The notes under the pieces were generated by a model. It was not told the DNA's origin. It ran no database searches and saw nothing but the letters and a program-made list of their open reading frames with translations. A stretch of 64,000 nucleotides of DNA from Candidatus Avelusimicrobium caledoniensis (GTDB lineage: Bacteria > Elusimicrobiota > Elusimicrobia > Elusimicrobiales > Elusimicrobiaceae). The stretch is from assembly GCA_900315795.1 (NCBI GenBank), contig ONAM01000004.1, forward strand, positions 1-64,000, read 5' to 3'. Positions 48,486-57,084 of this stretch are shown one piece after another (position 1 is the first letter of the stretch; each line of letters starts with the position of its first letter). A program made the position numbers and the translations under genes.

Positions 48486-49541
48486 ATGACAGATCAAAAA
48501 ATTGTACTTTCCGGTATGCGCCCCACGGGCAAACTCCATTTGGGCAACTTCCACGGGGCCCTTAAAAATTGGGTATCACTGCAAGATAAATACAACTGCT
48601 TTTTCTTCGTGGCAGATTTGCACTCTTTAACAACTGCTTATGAGCAAACCGAAAATTTAGCCGCCAATAGTGAAGCTATGCTTATTGACTGGCTGACCGC
48701 CGGGCTAGATCCGAAAAAATGCACGATTTTTATTCAATCGGACGTGCCCGAAGTAAGTGAACTAAATACCTTGCTTGGCATGATTACGCCGTTAGGGTGG
48801 TTACTGAGAAACCCGACATATAAAGAACAACTCCAAGAACTTTTTAAACAAAAATACGCCGGACAATTAGACGAAAAATCACTCGGCGAGAAACTGGCCT
48901 CTATCGCCGGCGACGAAGAAATTTCCTGTTTTGGCTTTTTGGGCTATCCCGTGCTAATGGCAACGGATATTCTTATCCAACAGGCGTCTTTTGTACCCGT
49001 CGGGCAAGACCAGACCGCCCATTTGGAAATCGCGCGCGACTTAATGCGCCGCTTTGAGCAAATCTACGGCGAACAAGTTTTTACCGAGCCGCGGCCTTTA
49101 TATACAAACGTAGCGCGTGTGCCGGGTATTGACGGGCGGAAAATGTCTAAATCATATAACAATGCTATTTCGCTGGGGGAAGATTTAGACAGCGTGCGCA
49201 AAAAAGTAATGACGATGTTTACCGATCCCAACAAGAAAAAAGCCAACGACCCTGCCAACCCCGACGGTTGCGTAGTGTATGCGTTCCACAAGATTTACAA
49301 CCCCAACTGTGCCAAACGTTGTGAAGAGTGCAAGGCGGGGGCTTTAGGTTGTGTGGCGTGCAAAAAGGAACTCTTTGCACTCATGGAGCCGGAACTGACG
49401 GCGTTTGCCGCGCGGCGTAAAGAATTTGAACAGGATAAAGCGCAACTGGCGCAAATCGTGTCTGAAGGTAAAGAGAAAGCGCGCGCTAACGCGGCGGCCA
49501 CTTTAACCAAAGTTAAAAAAGTAATGCGGGTGATTAAATGA
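48486..49541 (+). CDS. trpS: tryptophanyl-tRNA synthetase, probable Fe-S type
   Basis: This 351-residue class I synthetase charges tRNA-Trp. The HIGH-like motif is TGKLHLGNFHGAL and the KMSKS motif is GRKMSKSYNN. An insert before the C-terminal helices contains Cys262, 275, 279, 282, 289 and 292. The last three follow C-x6-C-x2-C, like the [4Fe-4S] site of Thermotoga TrpRS. AGAGGAC precedes the ATG. It overlaps scpA by four bases. Confidence 0.95.
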   Translation: MTDQKIVLSGMRPTGKLHLGNFHGALKNWVSLQDKYNCFFFVADLHSLTTAYEQTENLAANSEAMLIDWLTAGLDPKKCTIFIQSDVPEVSELNTLLGMITPLGWLLRNPTYKEQLQELFKQKYAGQLDEKSLGEKLASIAGDEEISCFGFLGYPVLMATDILIQQASFVPVGQDQTAHLEIARDLMRRFEQIYGEQVFTEPRPLYTNVARVPGIDGRKMSKSYNNAISLGEDLDSVRKKVMTMFTDPNKKKANDPANPDGCVVYAFHKIYNPNCAKRCEECKAGALGCVACKKELFALMEPELTAFAARRKEFEQDKAQLAQIVSEGKEKARANAAATLTKVKKVMRVIK

Positions 49542-50323
49542 TAAATGCTCCGGCGGCAATTAACGTACATATTAACGTCTTTGAAGGCCCGATGGACCTT
49601 CTCTTGCACCTTATCAAAAAAGACAATTTAGATGTGTGCGATATCAACATTGCCGAAATTACCAAACAGTACTTAGATTACTTAAATGTAATGAAAGAAC
49701 TGAATTTGGAAGTGGCGGGCGAGTTTTTGGTGATGGCCAGTACGCTGATGCAAATTAAGGCCAAAACTTTATTGCCCAGCCAAGCCCCTACGTCGGAAAA
49801 TGAGGGGCCGGACCCGGCTAAAGAGTTAATTGCCAAACTGGTAGAATATCAAAAATACAAAGAGGCCAGCACCTATTTAAACCAAAAGTTAGAAGAAAAT
49901 AAAGATAAATTTTATCGCTCGGCACCTATTTTTGACAGCGGGGAAAAAGTCATCAACGTGCAGATGTTTGATTTGCTTGCCGCCGTTAAGCGTGCATTTG
50001 AGCGGTTGGATGAACGCAAACGCATTGAACTGTTAAAAATTGAAGAATTTCCTATTGAAGTAAAAATGCAAAAAGTAGTGGATATGCTTAAAAACCGCAC
50101 GTGGGTGCTTTTGGACGATATTTTTGTGGGCGAAACCAAAAAGCGTGGTATTATCACCTGCTTTATGGCGTTGTTGGAGCTCATTAAAATTAAGAAATTA
50201 CTTGCCCGGCAAGATGAACAGGAAGGGCAAATCCGTATCTATTTAAACCCTGAAAATAAAGACAAAGATTTTAAAACCCTTATGCACGGTAACGACGAGA
50301 CCGTCAAATCGGAGAATGTATGA
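49538..50323 (+). CDS. scpA: segregation and condensation protein A
   Basis: This 261-residue kleisin bridges SMC heads in chromosome condensation, with ScpB. The N-terminus NVFEGPMDLLLHLIKKDNLDV (read in part) is the classic ScpA motif. LEVAGEFLVMASTLMQIKAKTLLP follows, and the C-terminal winged helix lies at about 175-230. It overlaps trpS and scpB by four bases each, showing tight translational coupling. Confidence 0.95.
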   Translation: MINAPAAINVHINVFEGPMDLLLHLIKKDNLDVCDINIAEITKQYLDYLNVMKELNLEVAGEFLVMASTLMQIKAKTLLPSQAPTSENEGPDPAKELIAKLVEYQKYKEASTYLNQKLEENKDKFYRSAPIFDSGEKVINVQMFDLLAAVKRAFERLDERKRIELLKIEEFPIEVKMQKVVDMLKNRTWVLLDDIFVGETKKRGIITCFMALLELIKIKKLLARQDEQEGQIRIYLNPENKDKDFKTLMHGNDETVKSENV

Positions 50324-51279
50324 GCCAAGAAGAACAAAATGTAATGCCGCAAGAAAATTTGGAAGCGCAAGCCGAGTCTTCTTCGCAGGAGATGCAAGCC
50401 CCCGCGCAAGAAAATGAACAGGAATTATTGCAAACCGACGATTTGAAGAAAATTGTGGAAACCTTGCTTTTTATTACCGACCGTCCGGTCAAACCCGGCC
50501 GCTTGGCCGACGTCATTGACGGCACAAACGTCAAACAAATTCGCGAAGTGATTACCGCGTTGCAAGATGAATATGCCGCCCAAGGCCGCGCGATGCAGAT
50601 TGTGGAAATCGGCGGTGGGTTTCAAATGTCTACCAAGCCCGAATATGGTCGTTGGGTACGCAAACTTTATAACGAAAAAATGACGACCAAACTTTCCAAC
50701 GCCGCCTTGGAAACGTTAGCCATTATCGCTTACAAACAGCCCATTACCCGCGCCGAAATGGAAGCCATCCGCGGCGTAGATGTGGCCGGGCCGCTTGAGC
50801 GTTTGTTGGAGCGTTCGCTCGTGCGTGTGGTGGGTAAAAAAGACACGGTGGGCCGCCCCATGGTTTACGGTACGACCGACGAATTTTTACGGATGTTCGG
50901 GCTCAATAAACTGGCCGAACTGCCCGATTTACAAGTGTTTGCCGCTAAAAACGTGCACGAAAAACAAGAAGATTTGCCGTTTGGCGAACCGCTACCGCCG
51001 ATCGCCGAGCCGGCGATTATCCCGCTGGAAGAATTAGACCCCGAGGAACGCTTGCAAGCATTAGGCACGGAAGTGGACCCGTTCTTCAAGCGTAACAGTT
51101 ACAACCGCGGAGATTTTTTTGTAGATAATACACCCGCGCCGCAGGAGGGTGATTTGCCGTTAGAAACGGCACCTGCCGCGCCGCAGCCGCAAGCGTCGTC
51201 CGAGTCGGGCGAAACGTCCGCGGCTGAAGTAGAAGTTTCGTCACAAACCGAAGCACAACAACCGCAGGAGGAAAAATAA
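50320..51279 (+). CDS. scpB: segregation and condensation protein B
   Basis: This 319-residue partner of ScpA has two winged helices at about 40-200, with LKKIVETLLFITDRPV and the motif ALETLAIIAYKQPITRAEME. VDVAGPLERLLERSLVRV and RPMVYGTTDEFLRMFGL are typical. The first ~35 and last ~110 residues are Gln/Glu/Pro-rich low-complexity extensions, making it longer than the usual ~190. It is followed by glgA two bases later. Confidence 0.94.
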   Translation: MSQEEQNVMPQENLEAQAESSSQEMQAPAQENEQELLQTDDLKKIVETLLFITDRPVKPGRLADVIDGTNVKQIREVITALQDEYAAQGRAMQIVEIGGGFQMSTKPEYGRWVRKLYNEKMTTKLSNAALETLAIIAYKQPITRAEMEAIRGVDVAGPLERLLERSLVRVVGKKDTVGRPMVYGTTDEFLRMFGLNKLAELPDLQVFAAKNVHEKQEDLPFGEPLPPIAEPAIIPLEELDPEERLQALGTEVDPFFKRNSYNRGDFFVDNTPAPQEGDLPLETAPAAPQPQASSESGETSAAEVEVSSQTEAQQPQEEK

Positions 51280-51281
51280 TT

Positions 51282-52730
51282 ATGAATATCGTTTTAGCCG
51301 CCAGTGAAGCGTTCCCGTTTTGTAAAACGGGCGGGTTGGCCGACGTCGTTGGCGCGCTGTGCCAACAATTTGCCTCGCGCAAAGGCAATAAAGTATTGCT
51401 CTTTTTGCCACATTACCGCAACATTGTGCGGGTATCGTCTTTAAAAGTAGTGCCCGGTGTGTATTTGGTGCCGATCGGCGATAAGATTGAACAGGTTTCT
51501 TTGTCGTATATTAACTGGGGAAATGTGCTCGTGTTTTTTGTGGGCAACCGCAAGTATTTTGACCGCCCCGAACTCTACCGCACCCGCACCGGCGAATTTG
51601 CCGACAACGATGAGCGGTTTATCTTATTTAGCCGCGCGGTATTGGAAGGGTGCAAGTTTATCGGTTTCCGGCCGGACTTAATTCACTGCCACGATTGGCA
51701 AACCGGGCTGATCCCCGCGTACTTAAAAACCGTCTACAAATTAGACGCTTTCTATACGCGCACCCGCAGTTTATACACGATTCACAACATCGCTTATCAG
51801 GGGCACTATCCGTATTCTACCTTCCGTAAGGCGGGTTTCCACCCGGTGGATTATACGCCCGAAAAATTTGAATATTACGGCGGTATCAGTTTCTTAAAAA
51901 GCGGTATCGTATTTGCCGATAACATCAATACCGTCAGCCCCAACTACGCGCGCGAAGTCCAACGCGATAAATCTATGGGCTTTGGCTTAGAGGGTTTGTT
52001 GCGTGCGCGCAGCAATCATTTCTGCGGTATCGTAAACGGTATTGATACCGAAATTTGGGACCCGGAATTAGACCCCGTGTTGCCGCTGGGCTACGATACG
52101 GTAGAAGTGGTGCAGGGCAAGGCCGCGGCTAAGCAGGCACTACAAAAACAATGCAAACTGGCTGACGACCCCAAAAAACCGCTTATCGGTATTGTGTCGC
52201 GGTTAGATTATCAAAAGGGGCTTGATTTAGTGGTCAATATCGTGGAAAAATATAAAAACCGCGCCCAATTTGTCATTTTAGGTACGGGTGACCCGATGTT
52301 GGAAAAGGCCTTTCAAAGTTTGGCTCGCAACAACGCGGGCCACGTCAGTTACCACGGACGTTTAGATGAAGAACTGGCGCACCGTATTTATGCGGGAGCG
52401 GATATTTTCTTAATGCCGTCTCGCTTTGAGCCGTGCGGACTTTCGCAGTTAATTGCCATGAAATACGGCACGTTGCCGGTGGTTTCTCGCGTGGGCGGAC
52501 TCGTGGATACGGTCAAAGGGTACGACGGCGCAAACGAAGAAACCGCGACCGGGTTTTTCATTGAGCCGTTTAACGAGAAAGGTTTATGCCAAACGTTGGA
52601 TAAAGTATTCAAAACATTTGAAGATAAAAAATTATGGTTGCGGTTGATTCGCAACGCGATGCGGCAAGATTTATCGTGGGATAAATCGGCCCGGACGTAT
52701 TTGGAGCTTTACCGTAAAACGATTGCTTAA
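51282..52730 (+). CDS. glgA: glycogen synthase (GT5)
   Basis: This 482-residue enzyme extends alpha-1,4-glucan from ADP-glucose (or UDP-glucose). The N-terminal sugar-nucleotide motif is FCKTGGLADVVGAL. HCHDWQTGLIPAYL, TIHNIAYQG and the C-terminal FEPCGLSQLIAMKYGT with the catalytic Glu are present. IVSRLDYQKGLDL is typical of GT5. It starts two bases after scpB and precedes ftsX; the grouping with chromosome and division genes has no obvious functional logic. Confidence 0.95.
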   Translation: MNIVLAASEAFPFCKTGGLADVVGALCQQFASRKGNKVLLFLPHYRNIVRVSSLKVVPGVYLVPIGDKIEQVSLSYINWGNVLVFFVGNRKYFDRPELYRTRTGEFADNDERFILFSRAVLEGCKFIGFRPDLIHCHDWQTGLIPAYLKTVYKLDAFYTRTRSLYTIHNIAYQGHYPYSTFRKAGFHPVDYTPEKFEYYGGISFLKSGIVFADNINTVSPNYAREVQRDKSMGFGLEGLLRARSNHFCGIVNGIDTEIWDPELDPVLPLGYDTVEVVQGKAAAKQALQKQCKLADDPKKPLIGIVSRLDYQKGLDLVVNIVEKYKNRAQFVILGTGDPMLEKAFQSLARNNAGHVSYHGRLDEELAHRIYAGADIFLMPSRFEPCGLSQLIAMKYGTLPVVSRVGGLVDTVKGYDGANEETATGFFIEPFNEKGLCQTLDKVFKTFEDKKLWLRLIRNAMRQDLSWDKSARTYLELYRKTIA

Positions 52731-52747
52731 CCGGGAGTTAAAGGACC

Positions 52748-53542
52748 ATGACACAAGAAGAAGTTTCTTCGTCCAAGAACGGAAACGGAAAAACGGCTAA
52801 ACAAGGACTCCACCTACACCGGCGGTTATTTTTGTTGGTGTTTGCGGTGGCTCTGTTGTGGCAAACACTTCTTTTGGCGGATACGCGGTTAAGTCAGTAT
52901 TATACGGAGTTGGCTGACTCGTTTAAAGTGATTTTAACGGTGGACGGAAAAACCGATAACGCCATGTTGGCCCAAATGGGCGAAACGATTAACCAAAAAG
53001 AAGATGTGTCCTCGGTAAAATTGTTTTCTTCGCAAGATGCGCTTGCGGTGGTGGAGCGTCAGAACCCGCAACTGGCCGAGTCATTGCTCTTAATGGGGCG
53101 CAATAAAATGCCGGCGTATTTTGAACTGCGTTTGACGCCGGCGGCGGTGCGAAACGTATCTTCGCTGGTAGCCAATTTGGTAGCCGAATATAAGGAACTT
53201 ATGCCGCATTATAACGAAGAGCACGCCCAACTGGTGTTTATGACGGGCTTATGCGTCAAATTGTTGCGTACGACGATGTTACTGGCACTGTTACTGTTTT
53301 TGGCTTTTATGTTTTTGGTGGAAGCATACCCAAGCAAAAAACGCGTGAGCCATTTTGTAAGCGGTATGTTTTCCGGGATATTGGCGGCATTGTCGGCTAT
53401 GGTGTTGGTGGCTTTGCTGGTGTATCCCACCGGGTTTTTATCGCAGGCCGTGCAACAGTTTGTGTCGCCTGCACTTGAAATTTTACTCGTTGTATTTTGC
53501 GGGCTTTTTGGGTGGACGTTGTCAAAATGGCAAAGATTTTAG
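52748..53542 (+). CDS. ftsX: FtsX-like permease
   Basis: This 264-residue protein has the FtsX layout: a short cytosolic N-terminus, a span at about 28-46, an extracytoplasmic domain to about 170, and three further spans to the C-terminus. The extracellular part includes SVKLFSSQDALAVVERQNP and the family-like KMPAYFELRLTP. FtsX with FtsE controls murein hydrolases at division. No ftsE is adjacent, but the next two genes are an EnvC-like activator and a CtpA protease, as in many ftsEX loci. Identity is supported by layout more than by strong motifs. Confidence 0.82.
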   Translation: MTQEEVSSSKNGNGKTAKQGLHLHRRLFLLVFAVALLWQTLLLADTRLSQYYTELADSFKVILTVDGKTDNAMLAQMGETINQKEDVSSVKLFSSQDALAVVERQNPQLAESLLLMGRNKMPAYFELRLTPAAVRNVSSLVANLVAEYKELMPHYNEEHAQLVFMTGLCVKLLRTTMLLALLLFLAFMFLVEAYPSKKRVSHFVSGMFSGILAALSAMVLVALLVYPTGFLSQAVQQFVSPALEILLVVFCGLFGWTLSKWQRF

Positions 53543-54684
53543 TTTTTCTTTTAGTGTTTTTAGGAGCGGCCGGCCCGTTGCAAGCGGGCAATGCCGCCGA
53601 TCATAAACGCGAAATTGAGCGGCTCAAAAAAGAAGCCGCCCAAAAGGAAAGCGAACTCAAAAAATACCGCGAACAAGAGAAAAAAATTTCACAGGAAATG
53701 ACCGCACTTGAAAATCAAAAAGTGCGTGCACAACAGTTAAAAAATAAAGTAGAGTCGGATATTTCCGCGTTGGAGCAAAATTTACTTTCCGTAGAAGAAA
53801 AACGTGCCGCGTTGGAGCGCAGTATCCCGATGTGGCAAGGCGTGTCTGCCGCGGAATTGGAAGAGTATTATTTTACGCCGGATTGTCCGCTGTGTGTGGG
53901 CGGATATAGTTTAGAGCAAGACATTTTTGTGGATCGTATGCTCACGCATAAAACCGTCTTTACCGCGGCTTTACAAGCGGCTAATGAGGAAGCCAAAAAC
54001 CGTATCCATACGTTTGAAGAACGTAACAAAAAGTTACTGGCGCAAAGCTCACGCATCAGCGAAGAGCAACAAGTTATTTCCAAATCGTTTAATAAGAAAA
54101 AACAAGATTTGGATGTAACCAAACGAAAAGCGGCCGCCGTGCGTAAGGAAATTAACGAGCTTAATAAATCTGCCGCCGCCTTAAATGATTTGTTGGCCTC
54201 GTTTGAGCGCAAACGCAAGGCCGCCGCCAAAAAACAAGCAAATGCATCTGCCAAACAGGGCACCGGCCCGCAAATTTCAGCCGCGCCTAACAGTTTACCG
54301 TGGCCGGTAAAAGGCCAAGTGATCAGCAAATTTGGCAAAGAATACCGGGCTGATTTAAATACGTGGATCTTCCGCGACGGTATCAAAATTGCCGCGCGCA
54401 GTGCCGAGCCCGTGCGCACGGTAGAACAAGGTAGCGTTATTTATGCCGGGCCGTTTCGGTCCTATGGTAATGTAGTAATTGTGGACCATAATAAAGGGTT
54501 CTTTACGATTTACGGTTTCCTGCGGGAAATTCAAGTTGCCGTAGGCGATAAACTGCCGCAACAGGGCGTACTGGGTACCGCCGGACAAGATACACAAGCT
54601 TCTTCCGGCACCGGGCAGAGTGCTGTTTATTTTGAAATACGCCAAGGCACCACGGCGGTTGATCCGTTGCTTTGGTTAGAATAA
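53527..54684 (+). CDS. envC: EnvC-like murein hydrolase activator (degenerate LytM)
   Basis: This 385-residue protein has a signal peptide (MAKILVFLLVFLGAAGPLQAG). A long charged coiled coil runs from about 25 to 250, and the LytM/M23 fold is the last ~115 residues. Zinc ligands of active M23 enzymes are missing: FRDGIKIAA replaces the H-x-G-x-D motif, IYGFLREI lacks the usual His, and VYFEIRQG has Tyr instead of His. This is the pattern of EnvC-type activators that switch on amidases through FtsX. The amidase at 732 is a candidate partner. The start at 53527 overlaps ftsX by 16 bases and puts the signal peptide first. Confidence 0.88.
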   Translation: MAKILVFLLVFLGAAGPLQAGNAADHKREIERLKKEAAQKESELKKYREQEKKISQEMTALENQKVRAQQLKNKVESDISALEQNLLSVEEKRAALERSIPMWQGVSAAELEEYYFTPDCPLCVGGYSLEQDIFVDRMLTHKTVFTAALQAANEEAKNRIHTFEERNKKLLAQSSRISEEQQVISKSFNKKKQDLDVTKRKAAAVRKEINELNKSAAALNDLLASFERKRKAAAKKQANASAKQGTGPQISAAPNSLPWPVKGQVISKFGKEYRADLNTWIFRDGIKIAARSAEPVRTVEQGSVIYAGPFRSYGNVVIVDHNKGFFTIYGFLREIQVAVGDKLPQQGVLGTAGQDTQASSGTGQSAVYFEIRQGTTAVDPLLWLE

Positions 54685-54692
54685 GAGGAATT

Positions 54693-56069
54693 ATGAAAGA
54701 AAAAAAATTAAACCGTTACGCGGTGTTGGCCGCTGTTATCTTTTTTGTGGGAACGCTGTTTCCGTATGCTTACGGGGCGGCGGAGCGCAGTTTAAAGCAA
54801 CTTCGCGTGTTGGTGGACGTAATAGAATTTGTGAAGGAAAATTATGTAGAGCGTACCGATACCGATAAACTTATTTCAGGCGCGATTCGCGGGGTGGTGG
54901 GGGAATTGGACGATTTTTCCCAATACTTAGATCCCAAAGATTACAAAAACCTAAAGAACGATACCCGCGGCGAATTTGGCGGGTTAGGTATCCGCTTGCA
55001 AAAACAGGACGGTTTTGTAACGGTGATGACCCCCATGCCGGGTACGCCGGCTTTTAAAGCGGGCATTATGCCGCAAGACCGTATCTTATTTGTAGATGAT
55101 AAAGATATTTCCGATATGGAGTTGGACGAAGCGGTGGAACTCATGCGCGGTACGGTGGGTAGTAAAGTTAAGCTGACGCTCAGCCGCAAAGACGAAAAAA
55201 CCGGGGAATATCAAAAAATTCCCGATATCCGTTTGAAACGCGAAAAAATCGTACCCGAAGTGGTTTACTACCGTATGTTGCCGGAGCATGTCGGATACTT
55301 ATATATGGTAGATTTTTCGGGACACAGTTTAGAGGAAGTGCAAAAGGCGTTAACGTCTTTGAAAAAACAAGGGATGAAGTCGCTCGTATTAGATTTGCGT
55401 TTTAATCCCGGTGGTTTGTTAACCGGGGCAGTAGATATTGCCAAACTGTTTTTACCGGGCGATAAGATGATTGTTTACACGCAGGGCCGCAAACCGGAGT
55501 ATTACCAGGAATTTAAAACCGTTTCCGATGGGACGTATGCTAATTTGCCGATGGCGGTGCTCGTTAATCAGGGTTCAGCCAGCGCGAGCGAAATTGTGTC
55601 CGGGGCTTTGCAGGATCACGAAAGGGCCTTTGTGGTGGGAACACGCAGTTTCGGCAAAGCCAGTGTCCAACAAGTGATGCCGCTTGCCGGCGGGGCCGGG
55701 TTACGCTTAACGATTGCTCACTATTATACGCCGTCTGGCAAACTGATTCACCGCGACTACCGCAACAAAGAAAAAGCCGACGAAGGCGGTATTTGGCCGG
55801 ATATTGAAGTACCGGTCAAACCCAAAGATGAAATTAAAGTATTTGAGCCGTACCGCGATGTGGTATACGTGCCCGGGAAAAAAGATCCGGTATTGGAATT
55901 TAAAGCCAAGGACCCGGTGTTAGATAAAGCGGTTTCTATTTTAACAGGTAAAGAAAAATTAGAAGACGCCAAAGCCAAAAGCAAAGAAGAAGCGGCTAAA
56001 CGTAAAGCCGACAAAACTAAAAAAACCGAAACACCGGAAGAAGAAAAAACAGAAGAAGATGAAAAATAA
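54693..56069 (+). CDS. ctpA: carboxyl-terminal processing protease (S41)
   Basis: This 458-residue periplasmic protease begins with a hydrophobic signal or anchor. A PDZ domain lies around residues 85-175 (GGLGIRLQ, GTPAFKAGIMPQD). The catalytic Ser is in NQGSASASEIVSGAL and the Lys in RSFGKASVQQV. LRFNPGGLL is also typical. The last ~55 residues are a Lys/Glu-rich tail. ATG 54693 follows AAGAGGAA. It overlaps tsaD by 11 bases. Its location next to EnvC-like and FtsX-like genes suggests a role in cell-wall enzyme control. Confidence 0.94.
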   Translation: MKEKKLNRYAVLAAVIFFVGTLFPYAYGAAERSLKQLRVLVDVIEFVKENYVERTDTDKLISGAIRGVVGELDDFSQYLDPKDYKNLKNDTRGEFGGLGIRLQKQDGFVTVMTPMPGTPAFKAGIMPQDRILFVDDKDISDMELDEAVELMRGTVGSKVKLTLSRKDEKTGEYQKIPDIRLKREKIVPEVVYYRMLPEHVGYLYMVDFSGHSLEEVQKALTSLKKQGMKSLVLDLRFNPGGLLTGAVDIAKLFLPGDKMIVYTQGRKPEYYQEFKTVSDGTYANLPMAVLVNQGSASASEIVSGALQDHERAFVVGTRSFGKASVQQVMPLAGGAGLRLTIAHYYTPSGKLIHRDYRNKEKADEGGIWPDIEVPVKPKDEIKVFEPYRDVVYVPGKKDPVLEFKAKDPVLDKAVSILTGKEKLEDAKAKSKEEAAKRKADKTKKTETPEEEKTEEDEK

Positions 56070-57084
56070 TTTTACGATTTTAGGGATAGAATCTACGTGT
56101 GATGAAACGTCTGCGGCCTTATTAAAAGGCGGCAGCGAACTAATTACCAACGTGATTTATTCCCAAATTGACGAGCACAAAAAGTACCACGGCGTCGTGC
56201 CGGAGCTGGCCAGCCGCGCGCACGCGGCCAAAATTGCCACGGTCATTTCCGAAGCGTTGGGCGATCGGCCGCTTGATTATGTGGCGTTTGCCAGCGGGCC
56301 GGGACTTCCCGGCGGGCTTATGGTTGGACGGGTAGCCGCCGAAACATTGGCCCAATTTAAACGAGTGCCGCTTATCGGCGTAAACCATTTGGAAGGTCAT
56401 TTATTTGCGTGTGATTTTGAAGGAACGCAAGCTAAAGAGCGGCTTGAATTTCCGCTGATTGCTTTGATTGTGTCCGGCGGACATACGGAGTTGTGGTATG
56501 TCAAAGGATATGGCGAATATAAAGTGTTGGGCCGCACGCGTGACGACGCGGCGGGCGAGGCCTTTGATAAAGTAGCCAAACTCTTGGGGCTTGCCTATCC
56601 GGGTGGGCCGCAAGTGTCTAAACAAGCCCTGTTAGGTCGGCGCGATGCGATTGCGTTTCCGCGCCCGTTGTTGCCCGGTACGTGGGAGTTTTCGTTTAGC
56701 GGTATCAAAACGGCGGTTAGTTATTACCTGCGGGATCATAAAACAGTCAGCGTGCCCGATGTGTGTGCCAGTTTTGAACAAGCCATGATAGATACGCTTG
56801 TAACTAAAACATTATTAGCCGCTAAAAAATATAAAGTTAAACATATTGCCGTAGGCGGGGGGGTGGCGGCTAATACGCTACTGCGCCAAGAGATGCAGGC
56901 CCGCGGCGGTAAGCAAGGGGTGCACGTGCATTTTGTAGAGCGTAAATTATCCTCCGATAATGCCGCTATGATTGCACTTTGTGCTTATAAAAAGTTACAA
57001 TACGCAGAGAAAACGGGTCAGCCGCTGCGCGCGGATATTAACATTGACCCAAACCGGAAAGTACGTAATTGGGGTAAGATATGA
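56059..57084 (+). CDS. tsaD: tRNA N6-threonylcarbamoyladenosine transferase subunit TsaD
   Basis: This 341-residue protein transfers the threonylcarbamoyl group to A37 of ANN-decoding tRNAs. ILGIESTCDETSAAL is the family start. The metal site includes PELASRAHAAKI and NHLEGHLFA with two His. VSGGHTELW, the DDAAGEAFDKVAKLLGL loop and GGGVAANTLLR bind ATP. The length is standard. It overlaps the genes on both sides. Confidence 0.97.
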   Translation: MKNNFTILGIESTCDETSAALLKGGSELITNVIYSQIDEHKKYHGVVPELASRAHAAKIATVISEALGDRPLDYVAFASGPGLPGGLMVGRVAAETLAQFKRVPLIGVNHLEGHLFACDFEGTQAKERLEFPLIALIVSGGHTELWYVKGYGEYKVLGRTRDDAAGEAFDKVAKLLGLAYPGGPQVSKQALLGRRDAIAFPRPLLPGTWEFSFSGIKTAVSYYLRDHKTVSVPDVCASFEQAMIDTLVTKTLLAAKKYKVKHIAVGGGVAANTLLRQEMQARGGKQGVHVHFVERKLSSDNAAMIALCAYKKLQYAEKTGQPLRADINIDPNRKVRNWGKI

